NCBI GenBank assembly: GCA_949879835.1
Contig: CATLBU010000024.1
Location: forward strand, 1-11,668
Reading direction: 5' to 3'
From: an uncultured Bacilli bacterium
GTDB lineage: Bacteria > Bacillota_I > Bacilli_A > RF39 > UBA660
DNA: 11,668 bases
Positions 1 through 7,536 of this stretch are shown here, in pieces (position 1 is the stretch's first letter; each line of letters begins with the position of its first letter). The notes beneath the pieces are model-generated. The model was not told the DNA's origin. It ran no database searches and worked only from the letters and a program-made list of their open reading frames with translations. Position numbers and translations under genes: made by a program.

Positions 1-99
1 TCCATCCTCGTTTTTTTCAGATGAGCAAGTAAATTCTTTCTCCATGCATCCGCAACACAATAAAGGTAGAATAAAAGCAAGAATAACTAATTTTTTCAT
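1..99 (-). CDS. Lipoprotein-like protein, N-terminal 33 codons only (partial)
   Basis: Reading the minus strand from an ATG at 99 gives 33 open codons that run off the window edge. The start is supported by a GAGGTG ribosome site five bases upstream. The product begins MKKLVILAFILPLLCCGC: two lysines, a hydrophobic core and a Gly-Cys at residues 17-18, as in a lipoprotein signal peptide cleaved before Cys18. The lipobox is not ideal because position -3 is Cys rather than Leu. Cys15, Cys16 or Cys18 could be the lipidated residue. The mature part visible (MEKEFTCSSEKNEDG) is polar and acidic and has one further cysteine. Function cannot be told from this fragment. The gene is divergent from the ATPase. 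Confidence is good that it is a secreted or lipid-anchored protein and low for anything more. Confidence 0.7.
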   Translation of the reverse strand, partial: MKKLVILAFILPLLCCGCMEKEFTCSSEKNEDG

Positions 100-119
100 A
101 GTATCACCTCTATAATAAA

Positions 120-128
120 ATTATAGCA
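120..128 (-). promoter_or_regulatory. Extended -10 promoter for the lipoprotein-like gene
   Basis: On the minus strand the bases read TGCTATAAT, a full consensus -10 with the upstream TG of an extended -10 element. No convincing -35 lies 16-18 bases upstream, which is common for extended -10 promoters. Transcription would start near 113, just upstream of the GAGGTG ribosome site, giving a very short leader. Confidence 0.55.
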
Positions 129-156
129 TAAAAACGATTAAAAAATATCATATATT

Positions 157-184
157 TTGTTATTACTAGAAAAAATGATATAAT
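157..184 (+). promoter_or_regulatory. Promoter of the P-type ATPase gene
   Basis: TTGTTA (157-162) and TATAAT (179-184) are separated by 16 bases, and a TG at 176-177 makes the -10 extended (TGATATAAT). It lies about 20 bases upstream of the TGGAGG ribosome site of the ATPase. Together with the opposing promoter at 120-128 it forms a compact divergent control region. Confidence 0.6.
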
Positions 185-205
185 AAAATTATACTGGAGG
201 ATAAT

Positions 206-2851
206 ATGGAAATATATCAGAAAGAAGTAGAACAATTATTGAGAGAACTAGATACTAATTTATCAGGGATTTCCGATTTAGAAGCAGATAAACGACTAAA
301 ACAATATGGATTTAATACCTTACCAAAAGAAAAGAAAAAGAATATATTTCAAATTTTTATTGGCGAATTTATGGACCCTATTATAATAATTATGATAGTA
401 GCAATTATTTTTTCTTTCATTATTGGTGAAAAAATAGATGGATTTGCTATTATATTTATTATTTTGATAGATGCTATCATGGGAACTGTTCAAGAGTGGA
501 GAGCCTCTAAAAGTGCTGAGAGTTTAGAAAAGATTATAAAAACAAAAACAAGAATTATTCGAAATCAAAAGGAAATGGATATTGATGCTCAACAATTAGT
601 ACCTGGAGATATTGTATTATTGGAGTCTGGTAATAAAATATCGGCGGATTTAAGAATTTTGGAATCTACTAATCTAACAATTAATGAAGCAGTATTGACA
701 GGAGAATCTGTTGCAGCTAGTAAAAATAATAAACTGGTTCATCACTTTGTTAGTTTATCGGAACAAAAAAATATGGCTTTTGCTGGAACTTCTGTTATTA
801 CAGGTAGGGCTACTTGTGTTGTGGTTAAAACAGGAACGCAAACAGAAATTGGAAAAATTGCTAACAAAGTAATCGAAACAAAACAAGAAAAATCCCCTTT
901 AATGATAAGGATGGAAAAATTTTCCAAACAAATTAGTATTTTAGTCATAATGGTTTCTATTTTATTAACGGTTTTATTGTTGATTAAAAAGGAAAGCCCT
1001 TCAGAGATATTTTTGTCAGTTATTGCTTTATCGGTATCTGCTATGCCAGAAGGCTTGCCTTTGGCTTTAACTCTTGCACTTACAATTGGTTCTAACCGTA
1101 TGGCCAAAAGGAACGTTATTGTAAAAAAACTAAATTCTGTAGAAAGTTTAGGAAGTTGTACAGTGATAGCTAGTGATAAAACAGGAACACTAACATTGAA
1201 TGAACAAACTGCTAAGAAAATTCTGTTACCAGATGGCTCTTGCTATGATATAGAAGGAATTGGTTATAACGATCAAGGGAAAATTATTGGTCAAAATTTA
1301 TCAAAGGCACGAGAAATTAGTTTTCTAGGAGCTATCAATAATGAAGCAGAATTGCGTTTTGAAAATAATGAGTGGATTTCTTTGGGAGACTCTATCGATA
1401 TCGCTTTTTTATCGTTATCTAAAAAAGCAAATGTAGAGATTTATCAAGATATCATCAATAAAATTCCTTACGAATCAGAAAAAAAATATTCTTCTGTTTT
1501 TTATCAAGAAAATCAAACTTGTTATTGTACAGTGAAAGGATCATTAGAAGTTATACTTTCATTTTGTAATTCTATGAAGATTGGAGAGCAAATAGAGAAA
1601 TTAGATACTTCCCTTATTCAAAAACAAAATGATGCTTTAGCAAAACAAGGGTATCGCGTAATCGCAATAGCAAAAGGAAAAATGAAACAGAAAAAACACT
1701 ATGAGGAATCGGATATTATTGATTTGACTTTTATGGGTTTAGTTGCTTTTATTGATCCAATTCGAAGAGAAGCATTAGATTCTATCAGGAAATGCCAAAA
1801 AGCGGGAATTCAGGTAGTAATGATAACTGGAGATCATCCCTTGACAGCATTTTCTATTGCCAAAGAGTTGCGATTGATACAAGATTACGATCAAGTTACA
1901 ACAGGTGATGATATTGATTGTTATTTAAAAAAAGGAAACCAAATATTTGATCAATTTATTAAAACAAAAAGCATTTTTACCCGTGTTACTCCAATTCAAA
2001 AATTAGAAATTGTGAATTCTTATAAGCGACAAGGAGAGTTCGTTGCAGTAACAGGAGATGGAGTAAATGATGCACCAGCTATTAAATCTGCTAATATTGG
2101 TATTGCTATGGGAAGTGGTACAGATGTTGCAAAAGAAACAGGAACTATGATTATTACAGATGATAATTTTCTATCAATTGTGTCTGCCATCGAAGAAGGG
2201 AGAAATGCTTATAGCAATATACGAAAAGTTATTTACATGTTACTTTCTTGTGGAATTGCCGAAGTATTATTTTTTGTTTTATCTATTTTATGTAATATGC
2301 CAATGCCGTTAGTTGCTGTCCAATTGTTATGGTTAAATATTGTTACAGATGGACTTCAAGATTTGGCGTTATCATTTGAAAGAGAAGAAAAGGAAATTAT
2401 GCATGAAAAACCAAGAAATCCTAAAGATAGTATCTTTGATACTCTTCTATGTAAAGAAGTGTTATTATCTGGAACTTTTATCGGAATATCTGTTTTTATC
2501 TTATGGATTTATTTGATAAAAGGTTTACACTTTGATGTAAAAGTTGCTAGAGGCTATGTAATGGCTTATATGGTTTTTGCTCAAAATTTTCATGTTTTAA
2601 ATTGTCGTAGCGAAAGACTATCTACTTTTCAAATATCTCTATTTCGAAATCCATTTGTTATATTTAGTATTGTTTCGGCTATATTATTACAAATTATTGT
2701 TATGGAAGTCCCTTTCTTTAGTACTATTTTACAAACAACAAAAATTCCGATTTCTCATTTAATTTACATTTTATTGTACTCCATACCAATTATAGGGGTC
2801 ATGGAGATTTATAAGTTTTTTGGTCGAAGAAGAAGTAAAAAAATGGGTTGA
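206..2851 (+). CDS. P2-type cation-transporting ATPase (calcium-pump-like)
   Basis: This 881-residue membrane ATPase has every core motif of the P-type family. These are LTGES (actuator, 164-168), PEGLP in helix M4 (281-285), the phosphorylated Asp in DKTGT (D324), KGSLE in the nucleotide domain (444-448), TGD (541-543) and TGDGVNDAP (616-624). An N-terminal cation-ATPase domain comes first (about 5-55), and six C-terminal helices form M5-M10, so it is full length. Cation-binding residues of M4 (E282) and M6 (N711, T714, D715) match SERCA site II. In M5 the SERCA Asn768 position is Gly683, while Glu686 is kept, and M8 carries FAQNFHVLN. The pump therefore resembles calcium ATPases, but its ion is not settled; another cation is possible. 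The ATG at 206 follows TGGAGG by five bases. No terminator follows, so some read-through into the glycosyltransferase is likely. Confidence 0.93.
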   Translation: MEIYQKEVEQLLRELDTNLSGISDLEADKRLKQYGFNTLPKEKKKNIFQIFIGEFMDPIIIIMIVAIIFSFIIGEKIDGFAIIFIILIDAIMGTVQEWRASKSAESLEKIIKTKTRIIRNQKEMDIDAQQLVPGDIVLLESGNKISADLRILESTNLTINEAVLTGESVAASKNNKLVHHFVSLSEQKNMAFAGTSVITGRATCVVVKTGTQTEIGKIANKVIETKQEKSPLMIRMEKFSKQISILVIMVSILLTVLLLIKKESPSEIFLSVIALSVSAMPEGLPLALTLALTIGSNRMAKRNVIVKKLNSVESLGSCTVIASDKTGTLTLNEQTAKKILLPDGSCYDIEGIGYNDQGKIIGQNLSKAREISFLGAINNEAELRFENNEWISLGDSIDIAFLSLSKKANVEIYQDIINKIPYESEKKYSSVFYQENQTCYCTVKGSLEVILSFCNSMKIGEQIEKLDTSLIQKQNDALAKQGYRVIAIAKGKMKQKKHYEESDIIDLTFMGLVAFIDPIRREALDSIRKCQKAGIQVVMITGDHPLTAFSIAKELRLIQDYDQVTTGDDIDCYLKKGNQIFDQFIKTKSIFTRVTPIQKLEIVNSYKRQGEFVAVTGDGVNDAPAIKSANIGIAMGSGTDVAKETGTMIITDDNFLSIVSAIEEGRNAYSNIRKVIYMLLSCGIAEVLFFVLSILCNMPMPLVAVQLLWLNIVTDGLQDLALSFEREEKEIMHEKPRNPKDSIFDTLLCKEVLLSGTFIGISVFILWIYLIKGLHFDVKVARGYVMAYMVFAQNFHVLNCRSERLSTFQISLFRNPFVIFSIVSAILLQIIVMEVPFFSTILQTTKIPISHLIYILLYSIPIIGVMEIYKFFGRRRSKKMG

Positions 2852-2876
2852 CGGCATTCAAAAAAAACAGTATACT
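2848..2876 (+). promoter_or_regulatory. Promoter of the glycosyltransferase gene, overlapping the ATPase stop codon
   Basis: TTGACG (2848-2853) and TATACT (2871-2876) match the -35 and -10 consensus at five of six bases each, with exactly 17 bases between them. The -35 contains the TGA stop codon of the ATPase. The start of transcription would be near 2883, about 18 bases before the glycosyltransferase ATG. The -10 lies within the palindrome AGTATACT (2869-2876), which also occurs twice in the TetR-gene operator at 8108-8140. Confidence 0.6.
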
Positions 2877-2900
2877 TATAAAGTGACCTTAGGGGGAGTT

Positions 2901-3992
2901 ATGAAAAAGATTTTAAGTAAAGATGATTTGATTAGTGTTATTGTTCTTGCATATAACACCGAGAAATATATTACTAGATGTTTAAATTCTATTTTGAACC
3001 AAACCTATCAAAATTTAGAAGTGATTGTAATCGATGATGGTTCTACTGATAAAACGAACAGTTTAATCAAAAGAAAAATGAAAAAAGATGATCGAATTAT
3101 TTTAATTGAACACGAGAATAGAGGAACCTATTTATCCAGGCTAGAAGGATATAAAAAAGCAAGTGGAAAGTATTTGATGTATGTTGATAGTGATGATTAC
3201 ATACTGAAAGATATGATAGAGATCATGATTCAAAATTTAAAAGAATATCATGTAGATATTGTACATTGTCAATACCAGGTGTTTCGAAATGAAAAAATAG
3301 AAATTCCTAAAAATATTTTAAATCGTAATGTTTTAATGGATATGGAACATTTAGAACCTCAGTTTTTTGATTTGTTATATAAAACAAATCATTGTGATTC
3401 TATTTGTAGGCAACTTATCAAAAAACGAGGAATTATGAAAAATGTTAGTAAGATTGAATCAGATTTAACATATAAAGAAGATCTAGCGTGCAATTTAAAA
3501 ATTTATAAAGAAATGCAATCATTTTTATTTATTCCAGATGAATTATATGTATATAATGAGAATAAAGATGGAATTACCTATTCAAAAGATCCCAATTTAT
3601 TAAAGAAAAAAATGGAAGATACAATTTATGTTTATTATGATTTATATCAAGCAACTAAGGAGTTTAAAATTAAGGATAAAAAATATTATAAAAGAATAGC
3701 TTCTTTAAAAATGATCTATTTTTTAACTTTATTTCTTTCTGATTTGGTGTGCTATTCCAAGATAAAACAAAGAGAGTTTGAAGATTACATAGAGGATCTT
3801 TTAAAACAAAAAAAATTAAGGGAAATTATTCGATATATAAATAAGAGTAATCAGATGATAGAATTGAAAAAATCTAATTTTATTATCTATAATCAAGCCA
3901 GATTATGGATAAATAAAAAGATAAAAACTTTTTATTATAGCTCTAAGTATTTTTGTAGGTATTTTATAAAGGAAAAACATAAAATATTGTAA
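2901..3992 (+). CDS. Family 2 (GT-A) glycosyltransferase
   Basis: This is a 363-residue cytoplasmic glycosyltransferase that would move a sugar from a nucleotide-sugar donor to an acceptor, typically for a surface polysaccharide or glycolipid. The GT-A fold is evident from ISVIVLAYN (11-19), the nucleotide-binding DDGSTD (45-50), the metal-binding DSDD (96-99) and an ED pair in YKEDLACN (191-198) at the usual catalytic-base position. The C-terminal ~150 residues are rich in Lys, Tyr and Ile, and no clear membrane helix is visible. The start is the ATG at 2901, preceded by AGGGGGAG. An open frame continues upstream to a TTG at 2820, but that part overlaps the ATPase and has no ribosome site. 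No other polysaccharide genes lie nearby, so donor and acceptor cannot be predicted. Confidence 0.9.
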   Translation: MKKILSKDDLISVIVLAYNTEKYITRCLNSILNQTYQNLEVIVIDDGSTDKTNSLIKRKMKKDDRIILIEHENRGTYLSRLEGYKKASGKYLMYVDSDDYILKDMIEIMIQNLKEYHVDIVHCQYQVFRNEKIEIPKNILNRNVLMDMEHLEPQFFDLLYKTNHCDSICRQLIKKRGIMKNVSKIESDLTYKEDLACNLKIYKEMQSFLFIPDELYVYNENKDGITYSKDPNLLKKKMEDTIYVYYDLYQATKEFKIKDKKYYKRIASLKMIYFLTLFLSDLVCYSKIKQREFEDYIEDLLKQKKLREIIRYINKSNQMIELKKSNFIIYNQARLWINKKIKTFYYSSKYFCRYFIKEKHKIL

Positions 3993-4019
3993 ATAGAAGG
4001 TTAAAAATATTTTAAGGTA

Positions 4020-4043
4020 AATGCGAAAAGCATTGCTTTTTTT
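4020..4043 (+). terminator. Intrinsic terminator after the glycosyltransferase gene
   Basis: AATGC-GAAAA-GCATT (4020-4034) forms a short stem. An alternative stem, AAAAGC-ATT-GCTTTT, covers 4026-4040. Either leads into a run of seven T (4037-4043). The stems are short, so termination may be partial. Confidence 0.55.
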
Positions 4044-4061
4044 GACTTAAAAATTTATAAT
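4033..4061 (+). promoter_or_regulatory. Possible promoter of the DUF3592-DUF1848 operon
   Basis: A perfect TATAAT (4056-4061) has a weak -35, TTGCTT (4033-4038), 17 bases upstream, inside the preceding terminator. A better-looking TTGACT at 4042 is only eight bases from this -10, so it cannot pair with it. The -10 lies 24 bases upstream of the ATG at 4086. Confidence 0.4.
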
Positions 4062-4085
4062 GGAAATAGTGTTAGGAGAGTTTAT

Positions 4086-4730
4086 ATGAATAAAAATACA
4101 TTTCTAAGATTAATATTAATATTATTTTTTATTACAGGGATATTTTTTCTATATATGGGATATATGGAATACTTTGCGGATATTAAAAAAACAAAAGCTT
4201 ATAAAACAACAGATGGATATTTCATGAAATATGAGATGGATAATACACAAAGCCCAGTTATTTATAAATTAACTTACTCTTATGTAATTGATAAGCAAAC
4301 TTATTTTATAGAAGCAGAAAATAAAGTAACGAAGTTACCAGCTTTAGGTAGTCAGAAAAAAATCCGATATCAAGAAAAGAATCCACAGACTGCCATTGTA
4401 GTAGATTTAAGCGGTGGAATTAAATATATTATTGTAGGGCTTATTCTTTTAGTCATTGCTATATTTGGACTAATTAATCGCCTGCTAAATCATTATAAAG
4501 AAAATGACCGTAAATTTTATAAGGTCGTAGGAATGATTGGTGGCATATTTATTCTATTAATAGGGGTATTGATTTACTATTTATACGGTATATCTATTGA
4601 TTCTAGTGCTATTTTAGATATTTGGAATGCAGTAGGATATATGAGTATAATTCCATTCATTTTGGTTTTGGTGGGAATGGTTATTGTTATTACAATTGTA
4701 TTTTTTCAAAGAGAAGAACCAAAAAAATGA
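4086..4730 (+). CDS. DUF3592-like membrane protein
   Basis: This 214-residue protein has four predicted membrane helices (about 7-27, 111-131, 145-168 and 184-207). An extracytoplasmic-type domain lies between the first two. That domain carries the pattern of DUF3592 proteins: TYSYVIDKQTY (63-73), then PALGSQKKIRY (85-95) and KNPQTAIVV (98-106). The family has no established biochemical role. The extra pair of helices at the C-terminus is beyond the usual two-helix core. The ATG at 4086 follows AGGAGAG by five bases. Its stop overlaps the start of the DUF1848 gene by four bases (ATGA), so the two are almost certainly co-translated. Family assignment is from motif recognition only. Confidence 0.75.
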   Translation: MNKNTFLRLILILFFITGIFFLYMGYMEYFADIKKTKAYKTTDGYFMKYEMDNTQSPVIYKLTYSYVIDKQTYFIEAENKVTKLPALGSQKKIRYQEKNPQTAIVVDLSGGIKYIIVGLILLVIAIFGLINRLLNHYKENDRKFYKVVGMIGGIFILLIGVLIYYLYGISIDSSAILDIWNAVGYMSIIPFILVLVGMVIVITIVFFQREEPKK

Positions 4731-5614
4731 TTTTAAATGTTAGTGGAAGAACGGATATTGTTGCCTTTTATACTAAATGGTTTATGAAAAGATATCATGC
4801 AGGTTTTGTAGATGTTCGAAATCCGTTTTATCCGAAGAAGGTGAGTCGAATTAACTTTCAAAATGTTGATGCGATTCTTTTTTGTACTAAAAATCCGATT
4901 CCTATTTTAAATCATTTACATGAAATTAAACATCCTATGGTATTTCATGTAACGATTACACCGTATAGAAAAGATATTGAACCAAATGTTCCACCAAAAG
5001 GAGAGATTATAGAATCTATAAAAAAACTTAGCTCTATTATAGGAAAAGAGTATGTATATATTCGATATGATCCTGTTTTTTTAAGTGATGAATATGATAT
5101 TCATTATCATATTCATGCTTTTCATCATTTGTGTGAATTACTATCGGGATATGTGAAGAAAATCATTATTTCTTTTATAGATGAATATAAAAATGTAAGG
5201 AAAAACCAATGTATTTTAAAGGTGAAGCCTTTTAAGAAAACAGATTTTGAACAAATTGGGAAACAATTTAGTAAAAGTGCGCATCAATATGGTATGCATG
5301 TTCAAACTTGTTTTGAAGAAGAGAATTTAGTGGAATTTGGCTTTTCTAAAGGAGAATGTTTATCTCATCAATTGGCTTATCAATTAACAGGAAAGACCAA
5401 TTTTAAAACATGGAAAGCACGAGGAGAGAAGAAGTGTCATTGCGTAGAAATGGTAGATATTGGTGTTTATAATTCTTGTTCTCATTTTTGTAAATATTGT
5501 TATGCCAATTATGATGAGAATAAAGTAAGGAAGAATATGATGGATCATGATTCATCGTCCTCTTTATTAATTGGAAAATTAAATTCTGAGGATATTATAA
5601 AAGAAAGGATTTAA
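4727..5614 (+). CDS. DUF1848 family protein with C-terminal radical-SAM-like cysteine motif
   Basis: This 295-residue protein starts MILNVSGRTDIVAFYTKWF and continues with VRNPFYPKKVSRI (30-42) and ILFCTKNPIPIL (50-61), the signature of DUF1848. Near the C-terminus are CHC (237-239), DIG (244-246) and CSHFCKYCYAN (251-261). The last is a CX3CX2C arrangement (C251, C255, C258) like the iron-sulphur site of radical SAM enzymes, but at the opposite end of the chain. Known members are uncharacterised; a redox or radical reaction is plausible but unproven. The start is the ATG at 4727, overlapping the stop of the DUF3592 gene as ATGA. The open frame runs back to 4622, but that part lies in the membrane protein. 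The only upstream purine tract is a weak AGAGAAG, so translation probably depends on coupling. The stop lies one base into the terminator stem. Confidence 0.85.
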   Translation: MILNVSGRTDIVAFYTKWFMKRYHAGFVDVRNPFYPKKVSRINFQNVDAILFCTKNPIPILNHLHEIKHPMVFHVTITPYRKDIEPNVPPKGEIIESIKKLSSIIGKEYVYIRYDPVFLSDEYDIHYHIHAFHHLCELLSGYVKKIIISFIDEYKNVRKNQCILKVKPFKKTDFEQIGKQFSKSAHQYGMHVQTCFEEENLVEFGFSKGECLSHQLAYQLTGKTNFKTWKARGEKKCHCVEMVDIGVYNSCSHFCKYCYANYDENKVRKNMMDHDSSSSLLIGKLNSEDIIKERI

Positions 5615-5639
5615 AAAAAGCATTAAAGATGCTTTTTTT
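5613..5639. terminator. Bidirectional terminator between convergent genes
   Basis: AAAAAAAGCAT (5613-5623), the loop TAAAG and ATGCTTTTTTT (5629-5639) form a perfect 11-bp stem with an A tract on one side and a T tract on the other, so it can work in both directions. The TAA of the DUF1848 gene (5612-5614) and the TAA of the YhgE gene (5623-5625, minus) both overlap the hairpin. Confidence 0.85.
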
Positions 5640-7536
5640 GTTTATATATATCCATTACTATATTGATTGCAAAGAAGACAACGAATATAGCAATGACAAT
5701 AATTAAATTTTTAATTAACAAATTACTTTGAATACTTACTAGTGGTTCTCTTAATAATTTTACCGTATAAGTCATAGGAAGAAGATTGTGCATCCATCTA
5801 AATCCTTTTGTAACCGTTTCAATTGGGAAAGTTCCTCCTGCTGCCGCAAGTTGTAATACAAGTAAAATTAAAGCGATAAATTTACCAATATCTTGAAAAT
5901 TTCCTATTAAAAATTCAATAATTGCCATAAATGCATTTGATGTAATGATAATAGCTAAGAAATATAAGAATATATTAGTAATCTCAAAATCTAATAAAAA
6001 GTATAGTAATATTCCAAGAATAATAGACGATAAGGTAGCTAAGCCATGGTAAGCAAGTGTCCTTTGAATTCTATTTTGATTTTCAATACCAAGAATACCA
6101 AATCGGTTTGCTTTGTCGTAATAAAGAACAATAAACATCATTAAACTCCCTACCCATAATGCAATGGAAATAAAGAAAGGAGAGAAAGCTGTACCATAAC
6201 TAGACACTTTATTTACTTCTTTTGTATTGATTTTAACAGGTTCTTCACTATAATTAGAAAGGCCATCTAATTTTTTTAATTCTTTTTTGGTATTTTTAAT
6301 ATTCGTATTTAATTCATCTTTTGCATTAGCAACACTACTATTTAAAGTAGATATTCCTTGATATAGAGTATTCGATCCACTACTTAATTGATGAATACCA
6401 TTTTGTAATTCAATAGAACTATTATATAAGGTTTGTGAGCCATTTTTTAATGTTTGTACTCCAGATTGTAATTTAGCGATTTGCGGTTTTATTTCTGATA
6501 AGTTAGATACTTTTGTATTTAGTTCTGTGATACCGTTTTGAACAGTAGAACTTCCAGCTTTTACCAAATTTCCGCTATCTTGCAAATGAGTAATTAAGTC
6601 CTTATTTTCAAAATTACTAGAAGGAGTAGATAATCCATTTGCGATACCACATAATTGGATTTCATTTTGGTTAGCACTACCATTCATTACTTTTGGACAG
6701 ATTTCCTTAACAATAATGGAAATCATATTATTTGTATAGTTTAATTCTGTTTGGACACCGTCTATATAAGTATTTAATTTGCTATTGAAGTAATCTTCTC
6801 CATTCTTAATAGTAGATACTCCGGTTATTAACGCATCCATATTGTCATTTAACATAGATAGATTACTAGTGGCATTATTTAATTCTGATAATCCATTATT
6901 TATCGAAGTAACTCCATTATGAAATCTTGAATAGTTTTCTTTTAAAGATGAAATTCCATTATTTAAGGTAAGACTACCTTCTTTTAATTGGCTAGATCCA
7001 TCTTCTAATTTAGAAAATCCATTTTCAATTGTTTCTAAACTTTCTGGAACTTCATTTAATTTGTTTGTTAGTGTAGAGACAATTTGTTTATTTACTTGGT
7101 TATCTAGATTTTTTTCTACTACATTTACAACGTTGTTAATAATTTGACTAGCTAAATAATTTGCTTTTTGATTTGGAGAGTAAGTAATCATCGCATGATG
7201 TTTTACCTCATTTTTCGCACTTTCCATATCGGATGTGAATGTTTTTGGGATACTAATGATTGCATAGTAATCCCCATTATTTAATCCATCATTGGCTTTT
7301 TCTTCAGTGACAACCGAAATTTTTAATTTCTTTGAATCTTTAATACTTTTAACTAAAGCATCACCCTTGTCACCTTTATCTTGATTGATAATTGCAACTG
7401 GAATATTATCAATATTTCCTTTTCCATAAGGATTCCAATATGCTTTTAAATAGAAAAAGCTATACATAAATGGAATGATTAGAACAGCCGCAATAACAAT
7501 GTATTTAAAAATACTATTTTCTTTCTTTTTTTTCAT
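5623..7536 (-). CDS. YhgE/Pip family membrane protein
   Basis: This 637-residue protein has the YhgE/Pip architecture. There is one N-terminal helix (about 9-30), then YWNPYG and VAIINQDKG typical of the family, and a long extracytoplasmic region. About five to six C-terminal helices follow (450-630), resembling the ABC-2 transporter membrane domain. The outer region has two blocks of heptad-like Leu/Gly repeats (about 170-235 and 325-402), such as LEDGSSQLKEGSLTL and LQNGIHQLSSGSNTL. The link between them contains two cysteines (C280, C296). Relatives include the Lactococcus phage infection protein; the transport role is unproven. An ATG at 7542 also opens the frame, but it directly abuts the GGGAGG ribosome site. 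The ATG at 7536 has a six-base spacing and is preferred. The gene overlaps the TetR gene by 23 bases, so it is probably regulated by that protein. Confidence 0.88.
   Translation of the reverse strand: MKKKKENSIFKYIVIAAVLIIPFMYSFFYLKAYWNPYGKGNIDNIPVAIINQDKGDKGDALVKSIKDSKKLKISVVTEEKANDGLNNGDYYAIISIPKTFTSDMESAKNEVKHHAMITYSPNQKANYLASQIINNVVNVVEKNLDNQVNKQIVSTLTNKLNEVPESLETIENGFSKLEDGSSQLKEGSLTLNNGISSLKENYSRFHNGVTSINNGLSELNNATSNLSMLNDNMDALITGVSTIKNGEDYFNSKLNTYIDGVQTELNYTNNMISIIVKEICPKVMNGSANQNEIQLCGIANGLSTPSSNFENKDLITHLQDSGNLVKAGSSTVQNGITELNTKVSNLSEIKPQIAKLQSGVQTLKNGSQTLYNSSIELQNGIHQLSSGSNTLYQGISTLNSSVANAKDELNTNIKNTKKELKKLDGLSNYSEEPVKINTKEVNKVSSYGTAFSPFFISIALWVGSLMMFIVLYYDKANRFGILGIENQNRIQRTLAYHGLATLSSIILGILLYFLLDFEITNIFLYFLAIIITSNAFMAIIEFLIGNFQDIGKFIALILLVLQLAAAGGTFPIETVTKGFRWMHNLLPMTYTVKLLREPLVSIQSNLLIKNLIIVIAIFVVFFAINIVMDIYKQKKHL

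Noticed and set aside
742..1107. A 121-codon open frame on the minus strand
   Set aside because: It lies wholly inside the ATPase gene opposite conserved motifs, has no ribosome site and its product has no recognisable features.
2820..2900. A TTG start that adds 27 residues to the glycosyltransferase
   Set aside because: It overlaps the ATPase gene and lacks a ribosome site. The ATG at 2901 has a strong one and begins right before the GT-A fold.
4042..4061. TTGACT and TATAAT as a promoter pair
   Set aside because: They are only eight bases apart, far too close for a -35/-10 pair; the TATAAT can only work with a weaker upstream -35.
4622..4726. A TTG start that adds 35 residues to the DUF1848 protein
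   Set aside because: The extension is an out-of-frame reading of the last helix of the DUF3592 protein, and the family begins at the MILNVSGRTD of 4727.
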